Source: Pseudomonas piscis (GTDB lineage Bacteria; Pseudomonadota; Gammaproteobacteria; Pseudomonadales; Pseudomonadaceae). From it: a stretch of DNA of 64,000 nucleotides. Each line of letters begins with the position of its first letter. Positions within the stretch are counted from its first letter, which is position 1. Position numbers and translations under genes: made by a program. The DNA is taken from assembly GCF_009380155.1 (NCBI RefSeq), contig NZ_WHUV01000002.1, positions 1,302,001-1,366,000 of the forward strand. Reading direction: 5' to 3'. Below the pieces are notes generated by a model. The model was not told where the DNA came from, ran no database searches, and saw only the letters and a list, made by a program, of their open reading frames with translations. This document shows positions 17,981-26,922 of this stretch, one piece after another.

Positions 17981-18622
17981 CTACAAGCGGCGCTGCCCGG
18001 CCTTGTGCACCATGCTGTAGGCGTAATCGACCCCCATGCCGTAGGCACCGCTGTGCTCCAGCACCAGGGCCATGACCGCGTCGTAGGTATCCTTGCGGGC
18101 CCAGTCGCGCTGGTACTCGAGCAGCACCTGCTGCCAGGTCACCGGCACCGCGCCGGCCTGGACCATGCGCTGCACCGCCATGTCGTGGGCTTCCTGGCTG
18201 GTGCCGCCGGAGGCATCGGTGACGATGTACACCTCATAGCCCTCGGCCAGTGCCTCCAGGGCCGGAAAGGTCAGGCAGACCTCGGTCCACAGCGCCGCCA
18301 TCACCAGTTTTTTGCGCCCGGAGGCCTGCACGGCCGCCACCAGGTGGCGATCCTCCCAGGAGTTCATCGAGGTCCGCTCGATGGGTTGTTGCTCGGGAAA
18401 CACCGCCAGCAGCTCCGGCCAGATGTAGCCGCTGAAACTCTCGGTCTCCACCGACGTGAGGATGCTCGGCACGTTGAAGATCCTGGCGGCCTTGGCCAGG
18501 GCCACAGTGTTGTTCTTCAGCGCCTGGCGGTCGATCGATTGCACGCCGAAGGCCATTTGCGGCTGGTGGTCGATCAAGATCAGGGCCGAGTTGTTCGGGG
18601 TGAGCAGTTCACGAATGGACAT
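17981..18622 (-). CDS. Isochorismatase-like cysteine hydrolase (YcaC-like)
   Basis: 213 residues. The isochorismatase-fold catalytic triad is visible: Asp in ALILIDHQPQM (near residue 18), Lys in ASGRKKLVMAALW and Cys in TEVCLTFPA. The cis-peptide region just before the Cys is also present. Members cleave isochorismate, nicotinamide, N-carbamoylsarcosine or related amides; the overall pattern is closest to YcaC-type hydrolases of unknown substrate. It is first in an operon with an ABM protein and an amidohydrolase and divergent from a LysR gene, whose intergenic region has nested palindromes. Confidence 0.9.
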   Translation of the reverse strand: MSIRELLTPNNSALILIDHQPQMAFGVQSIDRQALKNNTVALAKAARIFNVPSILTSVETESFSGYIWPELLAVFPEQQPIERTSMNSWEDRHLVAAVQASGRKKLVMAALWTEVCLTFPALEALAEGYEVYIVTDASGGTSQEAHDMAVQRMVQAGAVPVTWQQVLLEYQRDWARKDTYDAVMALVLEHSGAYGMGVDYAYSMVHKAGQRRL

Positions 18623-18738
18623 GGCGCGTTCCTTTTGCAGTCAGGTTGAAGGGCAAACATGACCGGCTGATGGCGCTGGGAGCGTCCTGTGGGGCCGGCT
18701 TGGTGGTTAATCTAGGTCCTGGCTGAAACAGGAACAAT

Positions 18739-18775
18739 TCCCTAAAATCGAGAATCATTGATTCCAAAATAGGGA
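18739..18775. promoter_or_regulatory. Nested palindromes, candidate LysR operator
   Basis: GAATC-ATT-GATTC at 18752-18764 is a perfect palindrome. It lies inside a wider inverted repeat, TCCCTA at 18739-18744 and TAGGGA at 18770-18775. The block ends six bases before the LysR ATG, and its right arm is also the regulator's ribosome site. It lies in the gap shared with the isochorismatase operon, where a LysR protein would control both directions. Confidence 0.6.
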
Positions 18776-18780
18776 CAATC

Positions 18781-19674
18781 ATGGATCGTATCGAATGCAT
18801 GCGCGCCTTCGTCGCCACCGTCGACGAAAGCGGTTTTGCCGCCGCCGCACGGGCGATGGACGTGCCCCGCTCCAAGGTCAGCAAGCAGATCCAGGCCCTG
18901 GAGGAAAGCCTCGGCGTGCAACTGCTGCAGCGCACCACCCGCAGCCTGCGCCTGACCGAGACCGGCGCCGAGTACTACGAATCCGCCCGTGAAGTGCTGG
19001 CAGCGGTGGACGAAGCCGAGCAGCGAGCCCGGGACGGCAACGCCGAGCTGCGCGGAGTCTTGCGGGTCAATGCGCCGATGTCCTTCGGCCTGCGCCGGCT
19101 CGGGCCACTGGTGCCGCTGTTCCATGAATTGCATCCGCTGATCGAATTGCAACTGGTGCTCAGCGACCAGCAAGTGGACCCGGTGCGCGGCGGCTTCGAC
19201 GTGACCCTGCGGATCGCCAGCCTGGCGGATTCCTCCCTGGTGGCCCGGCAACTGGCGCCGGCCCCACGGATCATGGTGGCCTCCCCCGCCTACCTGGAAC
19301 GCGCCGGCGTGCCGCTCCAGCCCAAGGATCTGGGCAGCCATCGGTTTCTCGGCTACGGCTACCTGCAAAGTGGCGTCAGCCTGCAGTTGAGCAATGGCAG
19401 CGATACCCAGCGGGTGCATGCGACCGGCCCCCTGCATGCCAACAATGGCGACCTGTTGGCCCAGGCAGCCGAAGCCGGCATGGGAATCGCCCTGCTGCCG
19501 GACTTCATCGTCGAAGAGGCCCTGGTGGCAGGACGCCTGGTGCCGGTGCTGTGCCAGTGGCAGGCGCCGCCCATCAGCATCAACGTGGTCTACCCTTCGG
19601 CCCGGCGAGTACCGCAGAAGACCCGGGCCTTCATCGACTTCCTGGTGAGCCGGCTGGCCCAGCCCAGCGCCTGA
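18781..19674 (+). CDS. LysR-family transcriptional regulator
   Basis: 297 residues. The N-terminal winged helix starts MDRIECMRAFVATVDESGFA, with the recognition helix in VPRSKVSKQIQALEESLGV; the rest is a periplasmic-binding-like effector domain. The ATG has AGGGA just upstream. It is divergent from the isochorismatase-ABM-amidohydrolase operon, which it most likely controls. The RSKVSKQI recognition helix and early MDR start are typical of the AaeR/DmlR-like subgroup (family knowledge). Confidence 0.9.
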   Translation: MDRIECMRAFVATVDESGFAAAARAMDVPRSKVSKQIQALEESLGVQLLQRTTRSLRLTETGAEYYESAREVLAAVDEAEQRARDGNAELRGVLRVNAPMSFGLRRLGPLVPLFHELHPLIELQLVLSDQQVDPVRGGFDVTLRIASLADSSLVARQLAPAPRIMVASPAYLERAGVPLQPKDLGSHRFLGYGYLQSGVSLQLSNGSDTQRVHATGPLHANNGDLLAQAAEAGMGIALLPDFIVEEALVAGRLVPVLCQWQAPPISINVVYPSARRVPQKTRAFIDFLVSRLAQPSA

Positions 19675-19733
19675 ACCGGACCAACGCACACCTGGCCGAG
19701 CCAGCACGCTCCTACACTCAAGGGAGGTTCCTG

Positions 19734-19754
19734 ATGCTTGTGCGGTTATCATGA
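19734..19754 (+). CDS. Six-residue leader ORF coupled to the methyltransferase-like gene
   Basis: The strong Shine-Dalgarno AAGGGAGG (19720-19727) is placed correctly not for the downstream gene but for an ATG at 19734 that reads MLVRLS and stops at TGA. That stop overlaps the next start as ATGA (19751-19754). Ribosomes would load at the leader and reinitiate on the main gene. No amino-acid bias suggests attenuation. Confidence 0.45.
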   Translation: MLVRLS

Positions 19755-20410
19755 AAATCTCTCCTCGACTGGCCATCTCCAGCCTGCTGGGTGCCCTGGC
19801 CTACCTTGGCCTGGCGATCTGGGGACGCGGCGGCTTCGCAGCGTTCTTCGCCCACCCGGCGCTGACCCTGGTCGCCATCGCCACCTTGCTGATGGTGCTG
19901 GCCTCGCTGTACAGCGAGGTCAACCTCAGCAGCGGCGAACAGGAAGACCGGGGCAATCGCTGGGTGCTGCCGGTGTTCGGCCTGATCGGCCTGGCGAGCG
20001 GTTTCCTGCCGGCCTATTGCGATCGCCTGGAGTTCTGGACCTTTGGCGGCGAGGCCCTGCGCTGGCTCGGCGCACTGCTGTTCATCGCCGGTGGCGCCTT
20101 GCGCCTGTGGCCGGTGTTCATCCTCGGCCGGCGCTTCAGTGGCTTGGTGGCCATCCAGCCCGATCACCGCCTGGTGACCGACGGCCTGTATCGCCATTTG
20201 CGCAACCCCAGCTACCTCGGTTTGCTGGTCAACGCAGTGGGTTGGGCCCTGGCCTTCCGTTCCGGGCTGGGGCTGTTGCTGGCGGCCCTGACCCTGGTGC
20301 CGCTGATTGCCCGGATCCACGCCGAGGAGGCGCTGCTCCGCGAGCATTTCGGCCAGCCCTACGAGGACTACTGCGCCCGCAGCTGGCGCTTGTTGCCCGG
20401 TCTCTACTGA
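19751..20410 (+). CDS. Isoprenylcysteine carboxyl methyltransferase-like membrane protein
   Basis: 219 residues with about five hydrophobic segments. The C-terminal part has the ICMT/PEMT family signature: RRFSGLVAIQPDHRLVTDGL, then YRHLRNPSYLG, then EEALLREHFGQPYEDYCARS. In bacteria this fold methylates small lipids or unknown substrates using S-adenosylmethionine at the inner membrane. The ATG has no direct ribosome site of its own but overlaps the stop of a six-codon leader as ATGA. It follows a LysR gene with a 76-nt gap and is not obviously part of that regulon. Confidence 0.85.
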   Translation: MKISPRLAISSLLGALAYLGLAIWGRGGFAAFFAHPALTLVAIATLLMVLASLYSEVNLSSGEQEDRGNRWVLPVFGLIGLASGFLPAYCDRLEFWTFGGEALRWLGALLFIAGGALRLWPVFILGRRFSGLVAIQPDHRLVTDGLYRHLRNPSYLGLLVNAVGWALAFRSGLGLLLAALTLVPLIARIHAEEALLREHFGQPYEDYCARSWRLLPGLY

Positions 20411-21034
20411 AATGCCGTAAAAAAAATCAGACACCCTTGCCACGGTCAACGCCGCGCTCTAGCCCGGGACTTGGCAGCGGTTCCCTGGCGGCTCGCCGGG
20501 GCTGACTGACTCCACCACCCCCTTACATTGGCCAAAGGATTCTTGCAGTATGGGTTCGCCTCGGGGCTTGCTGCCCCAGGGGCACCCGGAAGAACAAGCA
20601 CAACGAACTCGACAGCGAGATCACCGGCCGATGTACCTCTCGAACCCGTACCACGGATTCACCAGCCCCGCTCCCACGGCTTGCAGCCAGGGTCGCATGG
20701 GCATGGCCGTCACACAGGGTTCGCTGCCTGCTCGCCACCTTAGCCACTTCGCCCATCCCCCTCATGAGGTCCATGAGGGTCGCGCCGCCGCCATCGGTTA
20801 TTACCTGCTGGACAGGTCCTGCCCATGAAGCTCCTGGTCAACCTGCCCATGGCCCTGTGCCGTTCCCGCCTGCGCCACTCCTCACGTCCTCCGGATCACT
20901 CGCTCCTGGGCTGATCGCGCAACGTTGCGCATCCCCCCTCCAGACCTGTTTTGCGTCCCTGCGAACGCCCCATGCGTGGTGTCGTCGCAGGACCAGAAAA
21001 CCTGTGCGCCCTGAAGGCGCAAGCGAGAACGACA
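20411..21034. other. 624-nt region upstream of the gamma-glutamylpolyamine synthetase, no gene recognised
   Basis: It is GC-rich, and its short frames (for example 20631-20828, and 20825-20914 overlapping it as ATGA) show no family features or convincing ribosome site. The stretch presumably carries the promoter and a long leader of the glutamine-synthetase-family gene. I see no strong terminator or palindrome. Confidence 0.45.
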
Positions 21035-22399
21035 ATGAATTTTGCCGCCCCCGAAGAGGCCCGTGATTTCCTGGCCGCCAACCCCGATATCGACATGATC
21101 GAGCTGTTCATCCTCGATGCCAACGGCGTGCCCCGAGGCAAGCTGCTGCACCGCGAGGAACTGCTGGCGGTGTACGAAAGCGGCCGCCCCCTGCCCAGCA
21201 CCATCCTCGGCCTGACCCTCAATGGCGACGACGTGGAGAACTCCGGACTGGTGTGGGACGTGGGCGATATCGACTGCCGTGCCTACCCGCTGGCGGGCAG
21301 CCTGGTGCGCCTGCCCTGGCGCCAGATCCCCACTGCCGCGGTGCAGGTCAGCATGCACCCGCAAGAGGGCATGCCCGCCAGCATCGCCGACCCGCGCCAC
21401 CTGCTGATCAAGGTCATCGACCGGCTCAAGGCCGACGGTTATTACCCGGTGATGGCCTGTGAGCTGGAGTTCTACCTGCTGGACGCCAGGCGCGAGGGCA
21501 ATGGCCGCCCACAGCCAGCGCTGGATGCCGACGGCGGCCGGCCGCGCACCACCCAGGTCTATGGCCTGCGGGAACTGGAACAGATCGAGCCCTTCCTCGC
21601 CGACCTCTATGCCGCCTGCAAGCTGCAGGGGATTCCGGCGCGCACGGCGATTTCCGAATACGCCCCAGGCCAGGTGGAGATCACCCTGGAGCATGGCGAC
21701 GCCCTCGCCGCCATGGACCAGGCCGTGCGTTACAAGCGCCTGGTCAAGGCCGTGGCCCACCAGCATGGAATGCAGGCCACCTTCATGGCCAAGCCCTTCG
21801 ACCACCTGGCCGGCACCGGCATGCACATGCACGTGAGCCTCGCCGATGCCGCCGGCAACAACCTGTTCGCCGACCAGGACCCGGCCGGCACCCCGCTGCT
21901 GCGCCAGGCCGTGGGCGGCATGCTCGCCTCGCTGCTGGACTCGTTGCTGTTGTTCTGCCCCAACGCCAACTCCTACCGGCGTTTCCAGGCCAACAGCTAT
22001 GCACCGCTGGCCCCCACCTGGGGTGTCGACAACCGCACCGTGAGCCTGCGGGTTCCGGGCGGCCCGGCCAACAGCCGGCACATCGAACATCGCATTTGCG
22101 GCGCCGATGCCAACCCCTACCTGGCCGCCGCGGCGATCCTCGCCGCAGTCCATCGTGGCCTGGCTGAACAACTCGACCCGGGTGATCCGGTACAGGGCAA
22201 CGGTTATGCCCAGGCCAAGGAGCTGCTGCCCACCGACTGGCTGACCTCGCTCACCGCCCTGGAACGCTCGACCTGGGCCCGCGAGGCCCTGGGCGACGAA
22301 TTCCTCGGGGTGTACCTGGCGGTCAAGCGCGCCGAGTACCGCCAGTTCATGGCCGAGGTCGGCGAGCAGGACTGGCGCTGGTACCTGACCCAGGCCTGA
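21035..22399 (+). CDS. Glutamine-synthetase-family gamma-glutamylpolyamine synthetase (PuuA/PauA type)
   Basis: 454 residues. The glutamine-synthetase catalytic core is present: ACELEFYLLD for the first metal site, AISEYAPGQVEITLEHGDAL, GTGMHMHVSLAD, and a PGGPANSRHIEHRICGADANPYL segment for ATP and substrate. The protein lacks the adenylylation loop of GlnA and is the length of the PuuA/PauA group, which joins glutamate to putrescine or related polyamines as the first step of their breakdown. The start at 21035 has only a weak ribosome site. The next gene, 78 nt on, encodes the matching oxidase, which supports the call. Confidence 0.88.
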   Translation: MNFAAPEEARDFLAANPDIDMIELFILDANGVPRGKLLHREELLAVYESGRPLPSTILGLTLNGDDVENSGLVWDVGDIDCRAYPLAGSLVRLPWRQIPTAAVQVSMHPQEGMPASIADPRHLLIKVIDRLKADGYYPVMACELEFYLLDARREGNGRPQPALDADGGRPRTTQVYGLRELEQIEPFLADLYAACKLQGIPARTAISEYAPGQVEITLEHGDALAAMDQAVRYKRLVKAVAHQHGMQATFMAKPFDHLAGTGMHMHVSLADAAGNNLFADQDPAGTPLLRQAVGGMLASLLDSLLLFCPNANSYRRFQANSYAPLAPTWGVDNRTVSLRVPGGPANSRHIEHRICGADANPYLAAAAILAAVHRGLAEQLDPGDPVQGNGYAQAKELLPTDWLTSLTALERSTWAREALGDEFLGVYLAVKRAEYRQFMAEVGEQDWRWYLTQA

Positions 22400-22477
22400 G
22401 CCCCCTGCGGGCAACCCGACTTGCTGGCCGCTGCCTACCAGCAGTGGCCCGGTTCATTCTTTTGCGAGGATTTTCCC

Positions 22478-23791
22478 ATGAGCGCCGCCTTCGATCCGCG
22501 GACCCCGGCAGCCGAGCGCTGCCCCAGCTACTACAGCGCCACCCTCAACCAGGAAACCCAGTACCCGACCCTGCAAGGCAGCCAGCAGGTGGACGTGGTG
22601 ATCATCGGTGGCGGCTTCACCGGCGTTGCCAGCGCCGTGGAGCTGGCCGAGCGCGGCCTGAAGGTGGCCATCGTCGAGAGCCACAAGATCGGCTGGGGCG
22701 CCAGCGGGCGCAACGGTGGCCAGGTCACCGGCAGCCTGTCCGGCGATGCCGCCATGCGCAAGCAGATGCGCCGCAGCCTGGGCGACGAGGTGGATGACTT
22801 CATCTGGCACCTGCGCTGGCGCGGGCACCAGATCATCCGCCAGCGGGTGGAGAAATACGCCATTGCCTGCGACCTCAAGCACGGCCACCTGCATGCCGCC
22901 TACAAGCCCGGGCACCTGGCCGAGTTGCGCGCCGCCTACGACGAAGCAGTAGAGCGTGGCATGGGCGACGAGGTCAGCCTGCTGGACCGCGAGCAGGTCC
23001 GCGGCCTGCTGGAAAGCGATCTCTACCACGGCGCGATCAAGAACACCCGCAACCTGCACCTGCATCCGCTGAACCTGTGCATCGGCGAGGCCCGCGCCGC
23101 CGAAAGCCTCGGCGCGCTGATCTTCGAACACAGCCCGGTGCTGGAGATCGTCCATGGCCCGCAGCCGGCGGTGGTCACCGCCCAGGGCCGCATCGAGGCC
23201 CGCCAGGTGTTGCTGGCCGGCGACGTCTACCACAAGCTCGAGCCCGGGCAGCTCAAAGGCAAGATCTTCCCGGCCATGGGCGGCATCGTCACCACCGAGC
23301 CCCTGGGCGACCTGGCCCGGCGCCTGAACCCCGAGGACCTGGCGGTGTACGACTGCCGCTTCGTCCTCGACTACTACCGGATGACCGCCGACGGTCGCCT
23401 GCTGTTCGGCGGCGGCGCCAACTACAGCGGCAAGGATTCGCGGGATATCGCCGGCGAGCTGCGGCCGTGCATCGAGCGTACCTTCCCGGCGCTCAAGGGC
23501 GTGGCCATCGACTTCCAATGGAGCTGCGCCATGGGCATCGTGATCAACCGCATCCCGCAACTGGGCAAGCTCTCGGACAACGTCTGGTACTGCCAGGGCT
23601 ACTCCGGGCATGGCGTGGCCACCAGCCACATCATGGGCGAGATCATGGCCGAGGCCCTGACCGGCCACCTGGGCCGCTATGACACCTTCGCCGCCTGCCA
23701 GCACATCCGCGTGCCGTTCGGCGACCAGCTGGGCAACCCGATGCTGGCCGCTGGCATGTGGTATTACCAGATGCTGGAAAAACTGCGCTGA
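22478..23791 (+). CDS. puuB: Gamma-glutamylputrescine oxidase-like FAD enzyme
   Basis: 437 residues. The FAD-binding Rossmann motif VDVVIIGGGFTGVASAVELA starts near residue 37, followed by GWGASGRNGGQVTGSLSGD, a close match to the IGFGASGRNGGQ segment of E. coli PuuB. The C-terminal QGYSGHGVATSHIMGEIMAE completes the DadA/GlpO-type FAD fold. It oxidises gamma-glutamylpolyamine to the aldehyde with peroxide release. GCGAGGA precedes the ATG at 22478. It pairs with the upstream synthetase. The later pathway genes (aldehyde dehydrogenase, amidase) are not adjacent. Confidence 0.88.
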   Translation: MSAAFDPRTPAAERCPSYYSATLNQETQYPTLQGSQQVDVVIIGGGFTGVASAVELAERGLKVAIVESHKIGWGASGRNGGQVTGSLSGDAAMRKQMRRSLGDEVDDFIWHLRWRGHQIIRQRVEKYAIACDLKHGHLHAAYKPGHLAELRAAYDEAVERGMGDEVSLLDREQVRGLLESDLYHGAIKNTRNLHLHPLNLCIGEARAAESLGALIFEHSPVLEIVHGPQPAVVTAQGRIEARQVLLAGDVYHKLEPGQLKGKIFPAMGGIVTTEPLGDLARRLNPEDLAVYDCRFVLDYYRMTADGRLLFGGGANYSGKDSRDIAGELRPCIERTFPALKGVAIDFQWSCAMGIVINRIPQLGKLSDNVWYCQGYSGHGVATSHIMGEIMAEALTGHLGRYDTFAACQHIRVPFGDQLGNPMLAAGMWYYQMLEKLR

Positions 23792-23857
23792 AGCCGGTCG
23801 GAGGGCATGCTAGATTCGCCCTCCAGCCACTACGGCACACCCTGGAGGAGGACCAGC

Positions 23858-24244
23858 ATGAGCGCAGAGATGTACCAGGGCGGCTGCCTGTGCGGGCAGA
23901 TTCGCTTCGAGGCCCGGGGGCCTGCCGCCAATCCCCATACCTGCTCGTGCAAGTTGTGCCAGCGCCATAGCGGCGCCCTGACCCTGGCCTGGGTCGAGTT
24001 CCCCCGCGAGCGGGTGCGCTGGACTGGCCCGGGCGGTGCGCCGAGCACGTTCAGGTCGTCGGACTATTCCAGCCGGGCGTTCTGTGCCCAGTGTGGCAGC
24101 TCCTTGGGCGCCATCGACGACGCACCCACGGTCGCCCTGCTGCTGGGGACGTTCGACAGCAACAACCGCAAGGCCCTGATGCCCACCCACCACTCCTACA
24201 AGAGCCAGCGACCGCGCTGGTGGCACGCCGGAGAAACGCCATGA
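23858..24244 (+). CDS. GFA/CENP-V-family zinc protein
   Basis: 128 residues. Zinc-binding Cys residues follow the GFA pattern: GGCLCGQIRFEARG at residues 6-19, CSCKLCQRHSGA near 30-41, and FCAQCGSSLG near 75-84. The family is named for glutathione-dependent formaldehyde-activating enzyme, though most members have no shown activity. GGAGGAGG precedes the ATG at 23858. The stop overlaps the next start as ATGA, so the two are coupled. Confidence 0.88.
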   Translation: MSAEMYQGGCLCGQIRFEARGPAANPHTCSCKLCQRHSGALTLAWVEFPRERVRWTGPGGAPSTFRSSDYSSRAFCAQCGSSLGAIDDAPTVALLLGTFDSNNRKALMPTHHSYKSQRPRWWHAGETP

Positions 24245-24705
24245 GCCAAGGCAGCGGCCACGACAAACTGGCGACGAATATCTGGACCTGGTACGGCCAG
24301 GACCAGTACCGCTGGCTCATCCTCCTGGGCGAACTGGGACCGGCCCTGGAGTTCCTGGCCATGGATGCGGACCAGCAACGGGTGGAGATCGGTTGCTGCG
24401 CGGAATGCAACCTGTGGTCCGATCAGCTGGATTACCTGGAGCGTTTCGTGCGGGATTTCCCGGCACGACTGGACCCGGCCCTGCACCAGCACCTGCAAGC
24501 CTTGTTGACGGCCTGTGAAGGGCTGAGCCCGGAAGCCTACGGCATGACGCTCGAGGACAATGGTTTCGAACACCGGCAATGGCAGCCATTGCGCCAGGCG
24601 GCCCAGCAAGCGCTGGAGGACCTGGGCTGGCCCGAGGCAAGGGAACATATGCCCGAGCTGGTCGCCGATTGCCGTGTGGCCCTGGACAAGTGGCGCGATG
24701 GTTGA
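24241..24705 (+). CDS. Hypothetical protein coupled to the GFA gene
   Basis: 154 residues, cytoplasmic, rich in Leu, Gln and Trp, probably mostly helical. No domain is recognised. Two Cys sit together in EIGCCAECNLWSDQ near residues 45-55. The ATG overlaps the GFA stop (ATGA), so it is translated by coupling and probably shares a function with it. Confidence 0.75.
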   Translation: MSQGSGHDKLATNIWTWYGQDQYRWLILLGELGPALEFLAMDADQQRVEIGCCAECNLWSDQLDYLERFVRDFPARLDPALHQHLQALLTACEGLSPEAYGMTLEDNGFEHRQWQPLRQAAQQALEDLGWPEAREHMPELVADCRVALDKWRDG

Positions 24706-24811
24706 AACCGCGTGTAGCCGCTGACGCAGGCTCGGCACGAGCCACATCTGGATATCCGAAATTTGCCTGATGTACCCCATCGCCGGGTTTGGCGGGCGCT
24801 GCGCACCCGAT

Positions 24812-24832
24812 CGCAGCCTCGCCCGCTCGGCA
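24812..24832 (+). repeat. Dispersed extragenic repeat, copy 1
   Basis: The core CGCAGCCTCGCCCGCTCGGC is repeated, with 20 of 21 bases identical over the unit, at 52212-52232. The copy here sits in the 131-nt gap between convergent genes. It is preceded by GGGCGCTGCGCACCC, and a partial inverted form (GCAGGCTCGGCACGAGC) lies at 24725. Similar motifs are common between Pseudomonas genes. Confidence 0.55.
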
Positions 24833-24836
24833 GCGG

Positions 24837-25682
24837 TTAAAGGGACCGGGTATGTGGCGCCGGAGTGCGGGGCAAGGCACGCTTGTGGGCGGTGCGCTGG
24901 TAGGCGTTTTCAATCAATTGGCGCACGGTGTCGGGTACCGGCTGGCCCATCAGGTAGGCGTCGATCTCCTCGTAGCTGCACCCATAGGCGTCCTCGTCCA
25001 GCTTGCCCGGCGCCAGTTCCTCCAGGTCCGCAGTGGGCGCCTTGCGCACCAGGTGCCCAGGCGCGCCAAGGGCATCGGCCAGCAGCCGCACCTGGGTCTT
25101 GGTCAGGCTCGACAACGGCGCCAGGTCGCAAGCGCCGTCGCCGTACTTGGTGAAGAAGCCCATCAACGCCTCGGCGCCATGATCGGTACCCACCACCAGG
25201 CCATTGCTCAGGTTGGCCAGCGCGTACTGGGCCAGCATTCGGGCCCGGGCCTTGACATTGCCCTTGGTGAAATCCGTGAGTGCCGCCGAAGGTTCCAGGC
25301 CGTCGAGCTGCACCTCACGCATCAAGCCATCGACGCTGTCGGCGATATTGCAGGTGCTGATCTCATCGGGGCGGATGAATTCCAGGGACGCCTGGGCGTC
25401 GTGTTCATCCGCCTGGTGGCGATATGGCAGGCGCATGGCGATGAAACGCACCCCATGGCCGGCCTCGCGCATCTGCTCCACCGCCAGCTGGCACAGGCGC
25501 CCGGCCACCAGGGAATCGACGCCGCCGCTGATGCCCAGCACCAGGCTGTGGCAACCGGAATCACCCAGGACCTGCTGGATGAATGCCACGCGGCGCGCAA
25601 TCTCGGCAGGCTCGCCGCCAGCGACCAGTTGCCGGTCGATGCCCAGTTCCCGGGCGATACGTTCTTGGGTCGGATGGGTCAT
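24837..25682 (-). CDS. nadE: NH3-dependent NAD synthetase
   Basis: 281 residues, the length of the ammonia-dependent form without a glutaminase domain. The PP-loop [15 protein letters not shown] lies near residues 47-61. [21 protein letters not shown] and later [21 protein letters not shown] bind deamido-NAD and ATP. It makes NAD from nicotinate adenine dinucleotide, ATP and ammonia. It starts one base after the pncB stop and is the last gene of pncA-pncB-nadE, expected to be controlled by NrtR. Confidence 0.95.
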   Translation of the reverse strand: MTHPTQERIARELGIDRQLVAGGEPAEIARRVAFIQQVLGDSGCHSLVLGISGGVDSLVAGRLCQLAVEQMREAGHGVRFIAMRLPYRHQADEHDAQASLEFIRPDEISTCNIADSVDGLMREVQLDGLEPSAALTDFTKGNVKARARMLAQYALANLSNGLVVGTDHGAEALMGFFTKYGDGACDLAPLSSLTKTQVRLLADALGAPGHLVRKAPTADLEELAPGKLDEDAYGCSYEEIDAYLMGQPVPDTVRQLIENAYQRTAHKRALPRTPAPHTRSL

Positions 25683-25683
25683 G

Positions 25684-26913
25684 TCAGGCCTCCAGGGGCG
25701 AGTTGGCAAGATCGACGTTGAATACCTGTGCCGCATAGCGAAGGAAGGATGGGTCTTCGCAGACGTTCTTCACCGGGTCGTCGGAGAACTTCACCACCGG
25801 CTCGCCATGCACCCGCACCAGCTTCATCACGATGCTCAGCGGTTCCACGCCCTCCACATCGCAGGCCAGGCTGGTGCCCATGCCAAAACCGAAGCGGGCC
25901 TGGCCGCGCACATGACGCAGGATCGGCAGGCATTTCTCGAAGTTCAGGCCATCGGAGAACATCAGGTCCTTGCTCCGCGGATCGATGCCCAGTTCCCGGT
26001 AGCGGGCCAGGACCTTGTCGGCCCAGACCAGCGGGTCCCCGGAGTCCTGGCGCAGGCCGTCATACAACTTGGCGAAGTACAGGTCGAAGTCCTTGAGGAA
26101 GAAGTCGGTGCTGATGCAGTCGGTCAAGGCGATGCCCAGGCGCCCGCGATACTCGCGAACCCAGTTCTCCAGCGCGGCGTTCTGGCTTTCCCGCAGCCGC
26201 CCCAGTTGCTGGTGCACCATCAGCCACTGGTGGGCCATGGTGCCGATCAGCGGCAGGTCGAATTCGTAGGCCAGGTGCGCATTGCTGGTGCCGACGAACA
26301 CCCCGGGAAAATCACTGTGCATGATCTTCACCACTTCGCGCTGGGCCTTGAACGACAGACGCCGGCGGGTGGAGAAGTCCGAGACCCGCAATTCGGCGAG
26401 TTCATCGCGGCTGGCATTCTTCTCCAGCCATTCGAACTTCTGGTAGAGCCGGCGAGTGACGTCCGCCAGTTCGACATCCGGGTATTTGTCGCGATTGCGC
26501 AGCTCGCTGACCATGGCCAGCACCGGTTGCTCGAACATGATGCAATGCAGCATCGGGCCACGGACGCGGATGCTCAACTGACCATCGATGGCGGCCACAT
26601 GGATGTAGCGCAGGTTGAAGCGGAACAGCCCGAGGAACTGCTCGAAATCAGGGGTCAGGTATTCGCGAAAACGCTTGTTGAACAAAAAGCGCTGCTCGCC
26701 TTCGCGCATCTGCAGATCGGCCAGTTTCTCCAGCTCCTGGCGGATCTCGGGGATCAGGTGCACCAGGGACTCTTTGGAGCGAACGATGAACTGATACTCG
26801 ACCTCGACATTGGGGTGCTGGTGCAGCACCGCCTGCATCATGGTGAAGGTGTAGTAGTCGGTGTCCAGCAGGCTCTGGATCACGCCGTTGTCGCGGTCAA
26901 ATGCACTTTCCAT
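25684..26913 (-). CDS. pncB: Nicotinate phosphoribosyltransferase
   Basis: 409 residues, standard length. Characteristic segments are [20 protein letters not shown] at the N-terminus, [20 protein letters not shown] and GTMAHQWLM in the middle, and [18 protein letters not shown] followed by [11 protein letters not shown] for phosphoribosyl binding. It converts nicotinate and PRPP to nicotinate mononucleotide. It lies between pncA (9-nt gap) and nadE (1-nt gap) in one operon. Confidence 0.95.
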   Translation of the reverse strand: MESAFDRDNGVIQSLLDTDYYTFTMMQAVLHQHPNVEVEYQFIVRSKESLVHLIPEIRQELEKLADLQMREGEQRFLFNKRFREYLTPDFEQFLGLFRFNLRYIHVAAIDGQLSIRVRGPMLHCIMFEQPVLAMVSELRNRDKYPDVELADVTRRLYQKFEWLEKNASRDELAELRVSDFSTRRRLSFKAQREVVKIMHSDFPGVFVGTSNAHLAYEFDLPLIGTMAHQWLMVHQQLGRLRESQNAALENWVREYRGRLGIALTDCISTDFFLKDFDLYFAKLYDGLRQDSGDPLVWADKVLARYRELGIDPRSKDLMFSDGLNFEKCLPILRHVRGQARFGFGMGTSLACDVEGVEPLSIVMKLVRVHGEPVVKFSDDPVKNVCEDPSFLRYAAQVFNVDLANSPLEA

Positions 26914-26922
26914 GGTGACTCC

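Noticed and set aside
19696..19718. Half REP motif (GCTCCTACA) after a LysR gene
   Set aside because: Only nine bases match and there is no inverted partner.
20550..20914. Two overlapping short frames upstream of the gamma-glutamylpolyamine synthetase
   Set aside because: No ribosome site, family motif or codon bias; the ATGA overlap is probably chance.
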